Part shown: positions 54,201 to 63,860 of the stretch, in pieces
Numbering within the stretch: the stretch's first letter is position 1
How the letters are laid out: each line of letters opens with the position of its first letter
Origin: an uncultured Geobacteraceae bacterium
GTDB taxonomy: Bacteria > Desulfobacterota > Desulfuromonadia > Geobacterales > Pseudopelobacteraceae
DNA: 64,000 nucleotides
Direction of reading: 5' to 3'
Assembly (NCBI GenBank): GCA_903939115.1
Contig: CAJAFV010000026.1
Coordinates: 1 to 64,000 of the forward strand
Notes under the pieces: model-generated
Seen by the model: only the letters and a program-made list of their open reading frames with translations
Database searches by the model: none
What the model was told of the DNA's origin: nothing
Position numbers and translations under genes: made by a program

Positions 54201-54761
54201 TGTGCCGGTATGGAGGAACGGCACACGTTTCTGAACGGTCAGAAAGAAGATCTTGAAGAGTCACTGCGCAGCCTGCAGCAGGCTATTCAGCGGATCAACC
54301 GTACCACCCGCCAGCGCTTTCAGGAGACGTTCAACCTGGTCAATGCGAAGTTTCAGGAGGTGTTTCCGCGCCTTTTCTGCGGCGGCCGTGCCGAGCTGCA
54401 TCTGACGGATGAAGAGGATCTGCTGGAGACCGGCATCGATATCATCGTACAGCCCCCCGGCAAGAAGCTGCAGAATGTAACGCTGCTCTCCGGAGGCGAG
54501 AAAGCGCTGACCGCTGTTGCACTTATCTTCTCGATATTCCTGATCAAGCCGACCCCGTTCTGTTTGCTGGACGAGGTCGACGCACCGCTCGATGATGCTA
54601 ATATCGGCCGTTTTAACGACATGGTCAGGGAGATGAGTGCCATTTCGCAATTCATCATCATTACTCACAATAAGGCCACCATGCAGGTGGCCGATACTCT
54701 GTACGGCATTACCATGGAAGAACCGGGGGCATCACGGATGGTTTCGGTGCGGCTGCATTAA
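51231..54761 (+). CDS. smc: Chromosome segregation ATPase SMC
   Basis: 1176 aa, full length. N-terminal Walker A VVGPNGCGKSNIVDAI (~29-44). Long coiled coils flank the hinge (~520-660, with GRAGIALPLELTAEP and the GGIVSGGSG turn). The C-terminal head has the signature LLSGGEKALTAVAL and Walker B FCLLDEVDAPLDDAN. SMC with ScpAB condenses and separates chromosomes. The first codons are part of attR, so the island entered at the very start of the gene and restored it. Its promoter and ribosome site now come from island DNA, and the native upstream region is 41 kb away at 10.1 kb. Confidence 0.97.
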   Translation: MKIKRLEISGFKSFADKVVLDFQQGVTGVVGPNGCGKSNIVDAIRWCMGEQSAKNLRGKAMEDVIFVGSETRKPLGVAEVSLVFSTEDGRAPAKYLDYAEIQLTRRLYRDGDSDYLINKTPCRLLDITELFMDTGVGTRAYSIIEQGKIGQILHSRPEERRFLIEEAAGVTKFKSRKQLALKKIEGTRQNLARLADVLGEIRRQLSFLQRQAKKAEKFREIRDELREIELLFTAREYCETQRQRGEAERELSLLNERIREAFAASAVGESQAEEARVVLLEAEKQLMAAQEEIFRVRSEFSTTGNGLEFQRKELAGLDGRQVKLTVESAELYNRLKECSDQRSLLEIRRDTGSVDAAGMQAELEMCEEALGGHQLAEEELNRDLESRRRELFTALAEAAQFKSRFENAQKRLAALRERTDRHTREAMQLAERSEQLRQRADALNKEIATGQQEQETLQAQMSAQRSHEDDLKRRLPEVEKTWQSRRDELNRSSSRLHSLKELEAQFAGFGQGTRSLMKDAGFRSRFSGVLADAIQAPAELEAALESALAERLQCILCSDDRDALGALEFLKASKGGRAGIALPLELTAEPLRLVSGATQLAAEVQVAGPFAGLILNLLATVMLVDDFSVALGLARQHPGLIFVTRSGDMVAYGGIVSGGSGDQVGNGLIHKKREIRELELTVSRLEEETATLGKQRDDLRRQSQEVAEGLKSCGIELHQAELKLTGLLKDRQQSVDESARIIERLEIQTLEAETLNEEQVSLEVEQKLAGEQMVQAGDASKALEGETIRLKGELDSRRSQLAVVRERVTAIRVQTATVKEQHEAALRALTDLDQRTEEITRRMADDRLELESGDTAKLKLQEEISAATERLELLVREQVASEGRLTLLRNRFEEAGSTLTLIEAHLKTARDESVAVRQSQADLNLRFSTLSIQAEHLEQTLQERSRIAMADAVAKLEVVEFDEAPSRKRQVELQRLLDEMGEVNLMAIEECAGMEERHTFLNGQKEDLEESLRSLQQAIQRINRTTRQRFQETFNLVNAKFQEVFPRLFCGGRAELHLTDEEDLLETGIDIIVQPPGKKLQNVTLLSGGEKALTAVALIFSIFLIKPTPFCLLDEVDAPLDDANIGRFNDMVREMSAISQFIIITHNKATMQVADTLYGITMEEPGASRMVSVRLH

Positions 54762-54780
54762 AGCATCAAGGAGCGCAATA

Positions 54781-55137
54781 ATGTCGTTCGAAATAATCTT
54801 GAAAGAGCTTGTGGACAGCGTGCCTCAGGCGATCGGCGCTATCCTCGTGGACTGGGAAGGTGAAGCGGTCATGGAATATTGTCACTGCGACCCCTATGAT
54901 ATTCGTTTCATCGCCGCCCACAATGGGATTATTCTGGCGCGCCTCAAAGAGACGCAGAGTTCCGCCCAGATTGGTGAAGTAGAAGACGTCGTTGTTACCT
55001 CCAGCAAGGGTCATCTTCTTATCGGTTGTATTGATAAGGATTACTCGCTGGTGATGAATGTTGAACGCACCACCCCGGTCGCTCTGGCGCTGTACCCTTT
55101 CCGCCGGGCAGTGAGTGAACTGAAGAAGGAGATATAA
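54781..55137 (+). CDS. Roadblock/LC7 domain protein
   Basis: 118 aa, one Roadblock/LC7 domain (as in MglB): opening ILKELVDSVPQAIGAILVDWEGE, central AAHNGIILARLKETQ and closing VALALYPFRRAVSELKKEI. Such proteins form dimers and often regulate small GTPases. It sits between smc and ftsY and overlaps ftsY by one base, so it is cotranscribed with both. AAGGAG precedes the ATG. Confidence 0.82.
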   Translation: MSFEIILKELVDSVPQAIGAILVDWEGEAVMEYCHCDPYDIRFIAAHNGIILARLKETQSSAQIGEVEDVVVTSSKGHLLIGCIDKDYSLVMNVERTTPVALALYPFRRAVSELKKEI

Positions 55138-56240
55138 TGGAGCAGCAGGAGAAAAAAAGCTATTTCCGCGGTATGATGGACAAGATCGTCACCGTCGCTA
55201 ATATGGAGGTGTTCCCTTCCTCCAAGCCGGCACCTGAACCACCAGTGCAAGATGGTGAGGCGACGGGAGAGCTGGCCGGGGAGCCGGAACTCCAAAAGAA
55301 ACCGGTGCTCAATCCGTTCGGTGTGGTGGACCTTTTTGGCAAGCTGAAGCTGGGGCTCCAAAAGACCAAAGAGGGTCTGGTGGGGCGGATCGACACTCTG
55401 CTCTTGGGTAAGAAAACGATTGATGCCGATACCTTTGAGGAGTTGGAAGAGATTTTGATTACCTCTGACATTGGTGTCAAAACCACGGTTGAGTTGATCC
55501 GTACTCTGGAGCAACGGCTGGGGCGTAACGAGTTGAAAGATGGCGAGGCTCTGCGAGCAGCGCTGAAAGAGGAAATCCTGATCCGTCTGACCGCCCACCA
55601 CACCCCCCTTGACATAAACAGCGGGAAGCCGTTTGTGCTGTTGGTGATCGGCGTTAACGGCGTCGGTAAGACGACAACCATCGGCAAGCTTGCCTCGCGC
55701 TTCACGGCTTCCGGGCACAAAGTGCTGCTTGCTGCGGCCGACACGTTTCGGGCTGCCGCTGCCGAGCAGTTGATCGTCTGGGGAAAACGCGCCGGAGTCG
55801 ATGTTATCCGGCACAAGGAGGGAGCGGATCCGGCGGCAGTTGTTTTTGACGCCTGTAAGGCTGCTGTCGCCCGAGGGGTTGATATTCTGATAGTTGATAC
55901 CGCCGGGCGCCTCCATACCAAAGTAAATCTGATGGAGGAGATGAAAAAAATACGTCGTGTCATAGATCGGGAGATTCCCGGCGCCCCGCATGAAACATTG
56001 CTGGTTCTTGATGCTGCAACCGGTCAGAATGCGACTTCACAGGCCCGCCTGTTCAAAGAGGCCGCCGGTGTTACCGGATTGGCTCTGACAAAACTGGACG
56101 GCACGGCCAAGGGGGGCATTGTGGTGGCGGTCAGCCATGAATTCGCTCTGCCGGTTCGCTACATCGGTGTCGGTGAATCAATTGAAGATTTACGCGATTT
56201 TGATCCGCAGGAGTTTACGGATGCCCTTTTCCAAACCTGA
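55137..56240 (+). CDS. ftsY: Signal recognition particle receptor FtsY
   Basis: 367 aa. A variable acidic N terminus (~1-60) is followed by the N domain and the GTPase domain, with P-loop [17 protein letters not shown] (~173), [17 protein letters not shown] and [10 protein letters not shown], and a C-terminal [14 protein letters not shown]. It docks SRP-ribosome complexes at the membrane for insertion of membrane proteins. ATG overlaps the previous stop (TAATG). Confidence 0.97.
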   Translation: MEQQEKKSYFRGMMDKIVTVANMEVFPSSKPAPEPPVQDGEATGELAGEPELQKKPVLNPFGVVDLFGKLKLGLQKTKEGLVGRIDTLLLGKKTIDADTFEELEEILITSDIGVKTTVELIRTLEQRLGRNELKDGEALRAALKEEILIRLTAHHTPLDINSGKPFVLLVIGVNGVGKTTTIGKLASRFTASGHKVLLAAADTFRAAAAEQLIVWGKRAGVDVIRHKEGADPAAVVFDACKAAVARGVDILIVDTAGRLHTKVNLMEEMKKIRRVIDREIPGAPHETLLVLDAATGQNATSQARLFKEAAGVTGLALTKLDGTAKGGIVVAVSHEFALPVRYIGVGESIEDLRDFDPQEFTDALFQT

Positions 56241-56358
56241 AAAATCACGTTTCAGGCGCGTAAATGAGACCACTGAACTCTGCGATATCAGTCAATTAGG
56301 GCTTGACTTTGTCCCTGTCGCTTCGTATAGTGTGCAACCTCGAAAGGAGACGGAACCC

Positions 56359-56535
56359 ATGAATCAGGAACTCATAGACGTACTCGAAACTAAAATAGGC
56401 GCTCTCGTCGAAAAATATAACGACCTTAAAGAAGAAAACGCCATGCTGCATGAAGAAATTCAGCGCTTGTCAAATGACCGTGAGGGCATCAAGGCCCGCG
56501 TTGACGCCATACTTGGCAAGCTCGACGGGATTTAG
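56359..56535 (+). CDS. zapB: Small coiled-coil protein, ZapB-like
   Basis: 58 aa from the ATG after AAAGGAGA. An upstream in-frame ATG at 56119 is rejected because it lies within ftsY in another register. The protein is one long coiled coil (LIDVLETKIGALVEKYNDLK, then ENAMLHEEIQRL). ZapB-type proteins bundle at the division site with ZapA, and zapA is next. Confidence 0.75.
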   Translation: MNQELIDVLETKIGALVEKYNDLKEENAMLHEEIQRLSNDREGIKARVDAILGKLDGI

Positions 56536-56555
56536 TACGTGACCATGGCCATTGT

Positions 56556-56828
56556 ATGAAAACAAGCCATGCCGTAACAATCCTCGGCCGTGAACTTTCG
56601 GTCCGGAGTTCCGCTCCGGAATTGAAAGTCAGGGCGGTTGAAACTTTTGTCAATGGTAAGCTTCAGGCGATAGGCAGCGCTCTTAAAAGCGGTGATGCCC
56701 AACTGGTACTGTCGCTGGCTCTGCTGAATATAGCGGAAGAATTACTTGAACTTCGTCATCTGCGGGAGAAAGATTCTGTTGTCGACAACAGGATTGATTC
56801 GCTGATAGCGACGCTGGATACAGTCTGA
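56556..56828 (+). CDS. zapA: Cell division protein ZapA
   Basis: 90 aa. The N-terminal strand region TILGRELSVRSSAPEL and the coiled-coil C terminus match ZapA, which cross-links FtsZ filaments. Only 20 bp separate it from the ZapB-like gene. The next gene is 5-formyl-THF cyclo-ligase, an order typical of the 6S RNA locus. Confidence 0.88.
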   Translation: MKTSHAVTILGRELSVRSSAPELKVRAVETFVNGKLQAIGSALKSGDAQLVLSLALLNIAEELLELRHLREKDSVVDNRIDSLIATLDTV

Positions 56829-56865
56829 TTTTACATGGTCTCTCAGGGAGACTTGATCATATATT

Positions 56866-57085
56866 CGTGCGAAACGCTCTGCTCTATCGGGCCCGTCAAA
56901 CGCCGCTTTGCCAGTTTGATTGAATTTATAACCAATGCCCATTGAATATATACTCACTGAAAGGAAAAAGCATACTGAGTAACGTGAACGTAATCAGCAT
57001 AGTTACCTGACGGCACTCAAGCCTTTTTCCCCCTTCAGCCTCCTTGGTTGACCTTCCCGATTCCTCTTCGGGGCCATTCCGCACG
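56866..57085 (+). ncRNA. Possible 6S RNA between zapA and the cyclo-ligase gene
   Basis: The 277-bp gap is the usual seat of 6S RNA. CGTGCG (56866) can pair with CGCACG (57080), and inside it GGCCC (56890) with GGGCC (57071), giving a long rod-shaped closing stem with a large open centre. Local hairpins (ACTCA/TGAGT, CCCGA/TTCGGG) lie inside. I cannot confirm the conserved bubble sequences by eye, so this is mainly a positional call. Confidence 0.3.
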
Positions 57086-57105
57086 TGTCGCATCGAAAGA
57101 TAGGT

Positions 57106-57687
57106 ATGCCCAAGCATTCGCTTCGTTCGCAATTATTGGCGCAGCGCCGTTCGCTCAGCCATGATTCCTGGTGTGCATCAAGCCGTGCTGCCCAGCTCAA
57201 CCTGCTCTCCCTCGATGAGTATGCCGATGCTGACTGCATAGCGCTGTATGCCCCGGCTCACAACGAGACCGATACGGAACTGCTCCTGTCAGCCGCATTT
57301 CAGGCGGGAAAACGGGTTCTGTACCCGGCGGTCTGCGGCCACCAGATGGTATTTCGCAGAATAGAGCGGATTGAGGAGCTGCAGAAAGGGTCGTTTGGTA
57401 TTCTGGAGCCCTGTCCGACCGGAGTTGACCATCAAGCGAACGAAGCAGATTTGATCGTCGTCCCGGGAGTCGCCTTTGATCTTGCCGGCCACCGGATCGG
57501 CTACGGCAAAGGTTTCTATGATCGCTTTCTGCCTCACCCGGACTGCTCGGCACATCTGGTCGGGCTGTGCCATGATTTCCAACTGACGGAGGAACTGATT
57601 CCAGCAGACGCACATGATATTCCGATGGAAATTATTGTTTCTGATAAACGCATCATACGCAGTGGTAGCAGGCGTACAGAGAAGTAA
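57106..57687 (+). CDS. 5-formyltetrahydrofolate cyclo-ligase
   Basis: 193 aa. It turns 5-formyl-THF to 5,10-methenyl-THF with ATP. The start [18 protein letters not shown] is the family N terminus; a GTG 21 bp upstream is possible. Landmarks are [19 protein letters not shown]-like [15 protein letters not shown] (the ATP/substrate loop) and [12 protein letters not shown] near the end. It follows zapA, as in many bacteria. Confidence 0.9.
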   Translation: MPKHSLRSQLLAQRRSLSHDSWCASSRAAQLNLLSLDEYADADCIALYAPAHNETDTELLLSAAFQAGKRVLYPAVCGHQMVFRRIERIEELQKGSFGILEPCPTGVDHQANEADLIVVPGVAFDLAGHRIGYGKGFYDRFLPHPDCSAHLVGLCHDFQLTEELIPADAHDIPMEIIVSDKRIIRSGSRRTEK

Positions 57688-57734
57688 CCGGAGCACGCCA
57701 GGCGGCCCGGATTTATATACAGGAGGTTGATAGT

Positions 57735-59294
57735 ATGGAAGTAATTATGGTCATTTTTACTCTGATCGTTGCTGCCGGGGCATATTTTGCCGGCAACAAG
57801 CTCAACAAGAAGGATTCAGGATCCATCCTGAAGCAAGCCGAGGAGCTTGCCGGAAAAGTACTTGATGATGCACGCCGTGAAGCTGACACCATCACAAAGG
57901 AAGCAGAGCTCAAAGCCAAGGATGCTGCTATCCAGGCCAAGGAAGATCACGACAGAAAAACGAGCGAAAAAAACAAGGATTTGTTGGCTCTTGAAAAACG
58001 TCTGACCCAGAAGGAAGAAAATCTCGATAAAAAAGCCGGACTGATCGATCAGAAAGAGATGGATGTTCTTAAAAAGGAGCAGGCGGTTTCCCAAAAAGAG
58101 CAGGGCCTGGACCAACGGGATGCCGAGTTAAAGAAATCACTTGATGTTCAGAATGCCAGACTGGAGCAGATTTCCGGTATGTCGGCCGCAGAAGCAAAAA
58201 AAGAGCTGATGAATGCCATGGAAACAGAAGCCAAGCATGATGCAGCCAAGATGATCAGGGCTATTGAAGATGAAGCACGTGAAAACGGTGATAAAAAAGC
58301 CAAGGAAATCATGGCCCTTGCCATTCAGCGGTACGCCGGTGAATATGTCGCCGAGCGCACTGTCTCTGTTGTTCCTCTGCCGTCGGACGAAATGAAGGGG
58401 CGAATTATCGGCCGTGAAGGACGAAATATTCGCGCTTTGGAGGCTGCCACCGGTATTGATCTGATTATTGACGATACTCCGGAAGCGGTAATTCTCTCCG
58501 GATTCAACCCGGTACGTCGTGAGGTAGCGCGCATATCTCTGGAAAAACTTTTGGCCGATGGCCGTATCCATCCCGGCCGTATCGAAGAGGTCGTAGCAAA
58601 AGCAACTGAAGAGGTAGAGCTGTCAATAAAAGAGGCTGGTGAACAGGCCGCATTCGACCTGGGAGTTCATGGCATCCATCCGGAAATCCTTAAATTGGTT
58701 GGACGCCTCAAATATCGTACCTCCTACACCCAGAACGTCTATCTGCACTCACTGGAAGTCGCGTTCCTCTGCGGTATCATGGCTGCCGAACTGGGGGTAA
58801 ACGTCAAGCAGGCCAAACGGGCCGGACTTCTGCATGATATTGGCAAAGCGGTTGACCACGAAGTCGAAGGCTCACATGCGGTCATAGGAGCGGAGTTAGC
58901 CCGCAAATACGGTGAAACACCCAAGATTGTTCATGCCATAATGGCTCATCACGAAGATGAAAAACCGAATTCCATACTGGCTATTCTGGTTCAGGCTGCA
59001 GATGCGCTTTCCGGAGCACGTCCCGGCGCCCGTCGCGAAATGATGGAAACGTATGTCAAGCGCCTGGGGGACCTGGAACGTATCGCAACCTCGTTCAGCG
59101 GCGTACAGTCGTCTTTTGCAATACAGGCCGGCCGCGAGATTCGCGTCATGGTTTCCAGCGATCAGGTATCTGATGATCAGTCTACTATTATGGCTCGCGA
59201 TATTGCCAAGAAAATTGAAGCTGAAATGACCTATCCAGGCCAGATTAAAGTTAATGTCATACGCGAAACACGTTCCGTAGAATATGCCCGTTAA
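57735..59294 (+). CDS. rny: Ribonuclease Y
   Basis: 519 aa. An N-terminal membrane segment ([16 protein letters not shown]) is followed by ~170 residues of coiled coil, a KH domain ([19 protein letters not shown], ~215) and an HD domain ([12 protein letters not shown], ~360). It starts mRNA decay at the membrane. GGAGGT precedes the ATG. It overlaps ymdB by 11 bp. Confidence 0.97.
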   Translation: MEVIMVIFTLIVAAGAYFAGNKLNKKDSGSILKQAEELAGKVLDDARREADTITKEAELKAKDAAIQAKEDHDRKTSEKNKDLLALEKRLTQKEENLDKKAGLIDQKEMDVLKKEQAVSQKEQGLDQRDAELKKSLDVQNARLEQISGMSAAEAKKELMNAMETEAKHDAAKMIRAIEDEARENGDKKAKEIMALAIQRYAGEYVAERTVSVVPLPSDEMKGRIIGREGRNIRALEAATGIDLIIDDTPEAVILSGFNPVRREVARISLEKLLADGRIHPGRIEEVVAKATEEVELSIKEAGEQAAFDLGVHGIHPEILKLVGRLKYRTSYTQNVYLHSLEVAFLCGIMAAELGVNVKQAKRAGLLHDIGKAVDHEVEGSHAVIGAELARKYGETPKIVHAIMAHHEDEKPNSILAILVQAADALSGARPGARREMMETYVKRLGDLERIATSFSGVQSSFAIQAGREIRVMVSSDQVSDDQSTIMARDIAKKIEAEMTYPGQIKVNVIRETRSVEYAR

Positions 59295-60069
59295 AATTCT
59301 GTTTGTAGGCGATATTGTAGGAAAACCGGGGCGTCAGGCGTTGTCGCGTGAGCTGCACCGCCTGGTGGACCGGCACACGATAGATATTGTAATTGCCAAT
59401 GGTGAAAATGCCGCCGGTGGGTTCGGGTTGACGGCTGAGGTTGCCAAGGAACTGTTCGGTCATGGCATCCATCTGTTGACCGGTGGAAACCATATCTGGG
59501 ACAAAAAAGAGCAGGTATCATTCATCCTGTCTGACCCTCGCATTATTCGTCCGGCTAATTATCCTGACGGTGCGCCCGGTGTCGGGAGTGCAATTTTGAA
59601 AACCCCCGGTGGGGTTAAAGTTGCTATTCTCAATCTTGAGGGGCGGGTCTTTATGAAGAGTCTGGAGTGCCCTTTTCTGGTTGCGGATCGGGAGATTAAA
59701 CGGCTCAGGCAGGAAACCCCGATTATTTTTGTTGATTTTCATGCCGAAGCGACCTCTGAAAAATCTGCACTCGGCTGGTATCTGGATGGCCGGATCAGCG
59801 CTCTGGTAGGAACTCACACTCATGTGCAGACTGCAGATGAGCGGATTCTTACGCAAGGCACCGCCTTTTTGACCGATGCGGGGATGACCGGTAGTTTTGA
59901 TTCGGTCATCGGAATGGGTAAGGAAGAGACGATCCACCGCTTTCTGACCCAGTTGCCGGCGAAGTTTGAAGTGGCCAAGAAGGATATCCGGCTGAACGCG
60001 GTGGTAATCGGCGTGGACGAAACCAGTGGCAAAGCGGTAAGTATTGAGCGAATTAATATGAGTTGTTAA
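59284..60069 (+). CDS. ymdB: YmdB-family metallophosphoesterase
   Basis: 261 aa. [15 protein letters not shown] gives the first metal Asp. [35 protein letters not shown] and [12 protein letters not shown] supply the remaining metal ligands. The family hydrolyses 2',3'-cyclic nucleotides. The rny-ymdB pair is conserved, and the start overlaps the end of rny. Confidence 0.93.
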   Translation: MPVKILFVGDIVGKPGRQALSRELHRLVDRHTIDIVIANGENAAGGFGLTAEVAKELFGHGIHLLTGGNHIWDKKEQVSFILSDPRIIRPANYPDGAPGVGSAILKTPGGVKVAILNLEGRVFMKSLECPFLVADREIKRLRQETPIIFVDFHAEATSEKSALGWYLDGRISALVGTHTHVQTADERILTQGTAFLTDAGMTGSFDSVIGMGKEETIHRFLTQLPAKFEVAKKDIRLNAVVIGVDETSGKAVSIERINMSC

Positions 60070-60077
60070 ATAAAAAC

Positions 60078-60104
60078 CCACCACGGAGGCACAGAGACAC
60101 GGAG
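60078..60104. repeat. Intergenic repeat, GGAGGCACAGAGACACGGAG type
   Basis: CCACCACGGAGGCACAGAGA plus CACGGAG. It is the reverse-complement form of the block at 64-92, and a shorter inverted copy lies at 60164-60181, so the pair could fold into a stem enclosing ~60 nt. It lies between ymdB and tyrS. Confidence 0.55.
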
Positions 60105-60163
60105 TAAATTTAAAAACCTAAGATATTATATGAAGTTATATCAAAAATACGTATTCTGGTTTT

Positions 60164-60181
60164 CTCCGTGACTCCGTGGTG
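60164..60181. repeat. Inverted partner of the 60078 repeat
   Basis: CTCCGTGACTCCGTGGTG, complementary to the outer part of the 60078 copy with an internal deletion. Located 21 bp before the tyrS start. Confidence 0.5.
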
Positions 60182-60201
60182 AAATGCTTTTGAGGTCTAA
60201 T

Positions 60202-61419
60202 ATGAATATGTCCGTATCTGAACAGATGGCCGTCATCAAACGCGGTAGCGTTGAAGTGCTGATCGAAAAAGAGCTCGAAGAGAAGCTGGCGAAGTCCCTT
60301 GCGACCGGAATCCCGTTGGTCATTAAGGCCGGCTTTGATCCGACCGCGCCGGATCTGCATCTGGGGCACACCGTACTGATTCAGAAGTTGCGGCAGTTTC
60401 AGCAACTGGGCCATGATGTCAATTTCCTGATCGGCGACTTTACCGGTATGATCGGTGACCCGACCGGCAAATCAGAAACCCGCAAAGTGCTGACCCGCGA
60501 AGATGTACTCAATAATGCCGAAACATACAAAGAGCAGGTTTTCAAGATCCTTGATCCGGAAAAAACCAAGGTAGTGTTCAACTCAACCTGGCTGAATGAA
60601 CTCGGCTGTGGCGGCATGATCGCTCTCGCCTCTAAATATACCGTTGCCCGGATGCTGGAGCGGGACGACTTTCATAAACGCTATACGACTCAACAGCCGA
60701 TTGCCATTCACGAATTTCTCTATCCTCTGATCCAGGGGTATGATTCCGTTGCCATGAAAGCTGATGTTGAGCTTGGCGGAACCGACCAGAAGTTCAACCT
60801 GTTGATGGGGCGTGAACTGCAGCGGGAATGGGGGCAATCACCCCAGTGCGTTCTGACAATGCCTCTCCTGGAGGGACTGGACGGCGTCAACAAGATGTCC
60901 AAATCGCTCGGCAACTATATCGGCATCAGCGATCCGGCCGACGATATTTTCGGCAAGATCATGTCGATATCCGATGAATTGATGCTTCGCTATTACGAGC
61001 TTCTCTCCGATATGACTCTGGCAGAAATAGAAGTGCTGAAGCGTGAACTCAAGGATCATTCACTGCACCCGATGGCTGCAAAAAAACAGCTGGGGCGTGA
61101 GATCGTTTCCCGCTTCCTCGGTGCCGGTGCCGGAGAGATTGCAGAGGAAAACTTTGTCAAGCGCTTCAAGGAGAACGAAATTCCGGAAGAGATGCCGCAG
61201 GTCAGTTTTACGATGACCGACGGTGTTGTTCTGCTCGCCAGAGCGATGACCGAAGCCGGACTGACCAAGTCGAATGGTGAAGGGCGTCGAGCGATTGATC
61301 AGGGGGGGGTCAAGCTGAACGGTGAAAAGGTCAGTGATACCAATCTCGAATTGACTGCTGTTGGTGAATATATTGTTCAAATTGGTAAAAGGCGGTTTGC
61401 CAGGATTGTAGTGATGTAG
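60202..61419 (+). CDS. tyrS: Tyrosyl-tRNA synthetase
   Basis: 405 aa from the ATG after TGAGGT; an ATG 18 bp upstream has no site. The class I HIGH motif is [13 protein letters not shown] (~46-58), the KMSKS loop [12 protein letters not shown] (~235), and an S4 RNA-binding domain closes the chain ([19 protein letters not shown]). It charges tRNA-Tyr. The S4 domain and length are complete. Confidence 0.97.
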   Translation: MNMSVSEQMAVIKRGSVEVLIEKELEEKLAKSLATGIPLVIKAGFDPTAPDLHLGHTVLIQKLRQFQQLGHDVNFLIGDFTGMIGDPTGKSETRKVLTREDVLNNAETYKEQVFKILDPEKTKVVFNSTWLNELGCGGMIALASKYTVARMLERDDFHKRYTTQQPIAIHEFLYPLIQGYDSVAMKADVELGGTDQKFNLLMGRELQREWGQSPQCVLTMPLLEGLDGVNKMSKSLGNYIGISDPADDIFGKIMSISDELMLRYYELLSDMTLAEIEVLKRELKDHSLHPMAAKKQLGREIVSRFLGAGAGEIAEENFVKRFKENEIPEEMPQVSFTMTDGVVLLARAMTEAGLTKSNGEGRRAIDQGGVKLNGEKVSDTNLELTAVGEYIVQIGKRRFARIVVM

Positions 61420-61434
61420 GCAGGCTCTTTCATG

Positions 61435-61482
61435 CAAAACAAAAGCGGGACTGGCGCATGCCATGTCCCGCTTTTGTTTTGT
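61435..61482. terminator. Bidirectional terminator after tyrS
   Basis: CAAAACAAAAGCGGGAC and GTCCCGCTTTTGTTTTG form a 17-bp stem. It ends tyrS and can stop minus-strand rnj transcripts as well. Confidence 0.85.
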
Positions 61483-61585
61483 GGAGGCTCATTACCACAG
61501 ATTGCGGTTTCCAACTGGATGTTTCATTCACCTGCATCCGCTTGAAAGCTGGCTTAAGATGAATTCTGATTTCATAGGACCGCTT

Positions 61586-63259
61586 TTACATCTCCATAAT
61601 CACCGGCAGTATCACCGGTCGCCGCTCTATGGTCTTTTTGCAGAAACGTCGTAACGCCTGGCGGACAGCTGTCTTCACCTCGTCAGCATCGCAGCGCATT
61701 TCGGCGTTAATCTCCTCCAGCGCAAACGCCACAACCTTGCGGGCATCTTCCAGATACTCCTGACTTTCATCCTCAAAGACAAAGCCGCGCGAAACGATAT
61801 CCGGGCCGTAAATAACAGCCCCGGTGGTCATATTCAGTCCGATGATAACGACGATCATGCCATCTTCTGAAAGATGCTTACGGTCTCTCAGCACCATTCT
61901 GCCGACATCACCCACACCTTTGCCATCAACAAAGACCCTGCCTGATTCGATATGTTCCACTATCGCGGCGGTCTCGGAATAAAAGGAAACGACCTGGCCA
62001 TTAGTCGCAAGGATGCAGCGTTCCTCAGGGATTCCAACTTTACGGGCCAGTTGGATATGTTTGACCAGATGGCGATACTCGCCGTGGATAGGAATGAAGA
62101 AGCGCGGCTGCACGGTGTTGAGCATCAGCTTCAACTCTTCCTGGCTGGCGTGGCCGGAAACGTGCACCTCGGACACCCGTTCATGAAAGACTTCGGCGCC
62201 GCGGCGGTAGAGGTGGTTGATCAGCTCCGAGATAGTCCGCTCATTGCCGGGGATGACGCGGGAAGAGAGAATAACGGTATCACCCTTTTCCAGTTTGATC
62301 TGCTTATGATCGTCCATGGCAATGCGGGTCAGGGCGCTCATCGGCTCACCCTGACTGCCGGTGGAGATGATGCAGACCTGTTCCGGTGGTAAATGCGGCA
62401 GTTCGCGCAGGTCCATCAACTGCTCGTCTGCAATAGTCAGGTAGCCGAGGTCCCGGGCGATTTGGACATTTTTCAGCATCGAACGGCCGTTCAACAGGAT
62501 CTTGCGGCCGCAGCGTGCGGCGACATCGGCGACCTGCTGCACGCGGTGGATGCTGCTGGAGAACGCGGCGACGATGATACGGCCACCGCTTTTCGGGAAG
62601 ATGTCGCCGAACGCCTCGCCGACATATTTTTCCGAGAGGGTGTACCCTTCGCGCTCCACGTTGGTAGAATCGGACAGAAGTGCCAAAACACCGGCTTCAC
62701 CATAGCGGGACAGACTGGCCAGGTCCGTCAGTTGGCCGTCTACCGGAGTGTGGTCGATCTTGAAATCGCCGGTGTGAATGACGACCCCTTCCGGGCAGGT
62801 TATCGCCAGAGCGCAGCCGTCAACGATAGAGTGGGCCACGCGCAGGAACTCGACCTGAAAAGAGCCGATTGCCACGGTTTCACGAGGTACAACGGTTATC
62901 AGTTCAACTGCGCCGTCCAGCTTGTACTCCTCCAGCTTGGCGGTGACGAGGCCGAGTGTCAGGGCGGTACCGTAGACCGGAACATTCAGCTCCTGCAGCA
63001 CAAAAGGGAGGGCCCCGATATGGTCTTCGTGACCATGCGTCAGGCAGATAGCCCGGACCTGTTCTGAACGCTCGCGCAGCCAGGTGATGTCAGGGATTAC
63101 ATAGTCGATGCCGAGCATATCGGGGGAGGGAAACATCAGGCCGCAATCGACGACAATAATATCGTCGCCATACTGGTAGGCCATCATGTTCATGCCGATT
63201 TCGCCTAATCCGCCGAGGGCGACAATCTGCAGTGCCGAGTGTGATTCTGATATGTCCAT
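61586..63259 (-). CDS. rnj: Ribonuclease J
   Basis: 557 aa. The metallo-beta-lactamase core has LGGLGEIGMNM, the metal motif THGHEDHIGALP (~75) and HTGDFKIDHTP. The beta-CASP part has SDSTNVEREGYT, STGSQGEPMSAL and HVSGHASQEELK, and a C-terminal dimerisation region follows. RNase J cuts RNA internally and from the 5' end. It lies close to rny, so both main RNA-decay nucleases are encoded within 6 kb. Confidence 0.95.
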   Translation of the reverse strand: MDISESHSALQIVALGGLGEIGMNMMAYQYGDDIIVVDCGLMFPSPDMLGIDYVIPDITWLRERSEQVRAICLTHGHEDHIGALPFVLQELNVPVYGTALTLGLVTAKLEEYKLDGAVELITVVPRETVAIGSFQVEFLRVAHSIVDGCALAITCPEGVVIHTGDFKIDHTPVDGQLTDLASLSRYGEAGVLALLSDSTNVEREGYTLSEKYVGEAFGDIFPKSGGRIIVAAFSSSIHRVQQVADVAARCGRKILLNGRSMLKNVQIARDLGYLTIADEQLMDLRELPHLPPEQVCIISTGSQGEPMSALTRIAMDDHKQIKLEKGDTVILSSRVIPGNERTISELINHLYRRGAEVFHERVSEVHVSGHASQEELKLMLNTVQPRFFIPIHGEYRHLVKHIQLARKVGIPEERCILATNGQVVSFYSETAAIVEHIESGRVFVDGKGVGDVGRMVLRDRKHLSEDGMIVVIIGLNMTTGAVIYGPDIVSRGFVFEDESQEYLEDARKVVAFALEEINAEMRCDADEVKTAVRQALRRFCKKTIERRPVILPVIMEM

Positions 63260-63262
63260 AGG

Positions 63263-63664
63263 TTATCTTTCGTGTTGCAAGGGTATCAGCGCGGCAATCT
63301 TTTTATCGCATTTTTCAATCCAGGCCATGCCGGGTGTGACCAGCCAGTGATCAGCGTAGAACGAACTTCGCAGGGAACGATACGCAATCAAGGCGCGTTC
63401 CACATCTCCCAGGCGTTCATTTGTTTCGCCGATCTGCCATAATTTTTCTGCCGCCCTTTCAATGTTCGGGTGGGAAGGGATGTACATATGCAGGGCGGAT
63501 TCGTATCCGGCAACGGCGCCGGCAAAATCACCTTTACGGAAGGCTTCTTCACCCAGGTTGAATTGGCTGCTCATGCGCCACCAGGTTCCCGCAAAGAACA
63601 GTAGCAGACTGATCAGGCAGATAACGATGCCGTTGGCGATGATATTTTTTAGCTGCTCGTTCAT
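63263..63664 (-). CDS. Membrane-anchored tetratricopeptide-like protein
   Basis: 133 aa. The start MNEQLKNIIANG is chosen because GGGCAGGT lies before it. One membrane segment lies at ~10-30. Two TPR-like helical repeats follow (FNLGEEAFRKGDFAGAVAGY and IGETNERLGDVERALIAYRS). It probably serves as an anchored scaffold. Spacing to rnj is 3 bp, so they form one operon. Confidence 0.72.
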   Translation of the reverse strand: MNEQLKNIIANGIVICLISLLLFFAGTWWRMSSQFNLGEEAFRKGDFAGAVAGYESALHMYIPSHPNIERAAEKLWQIGETNERLGDVERALIAYRSLRSSFYADHWLVTPGMAWIEKCDKKIAALIPLQHER

Positions 63665-63668
63665 GAAA

Positions 63669-63860
63669 TTACCTGCCCCCAAAAAAACCGGGGATACATG
63701 TTAAAAGGATGCCCAGAACAAAAACAACTACGCCGAGCAGAACAACAGCCGCCGCAGCAATATCGAAGGGTTTTTTCAGGCGGTGTGACGCTGGAAATCC
63801 CCAGATCATGCCGGCAAGTCCTGCAATAATCAGGGCGCTATACTGATAGCCGATCGTCAT
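63669..63860 (-). CDS. Small two-segment membrane protein
   Basis: 63 aa with two hydrophobic helices (~8-25 and ~35-56) around a KKPFD loop. No family recognised. It sits directly between the plsC-like gene, whose stop touches its ATG, and the TPR gene, so it is in the same operon. Confidence 0.6.
   Translation of the reverse strand: MTIGYQYSALIIAGLAGMIWGFPASHRLKKPFDIAAAAVVLLGVVVFVLGILLTCIPGFFGGR

Noticed and set aside
51231-54761. smc disrupted by the island
   Set aside because: The attR copy supplies the first codons in frame, so the gene is intact; only the orphan start at 10100 is lost.
61952-63067. Long plus-strand open frames opposite rnj
   Set aside because: Antisense shadows of the RNase J gene, which carries all catalytic motifs.
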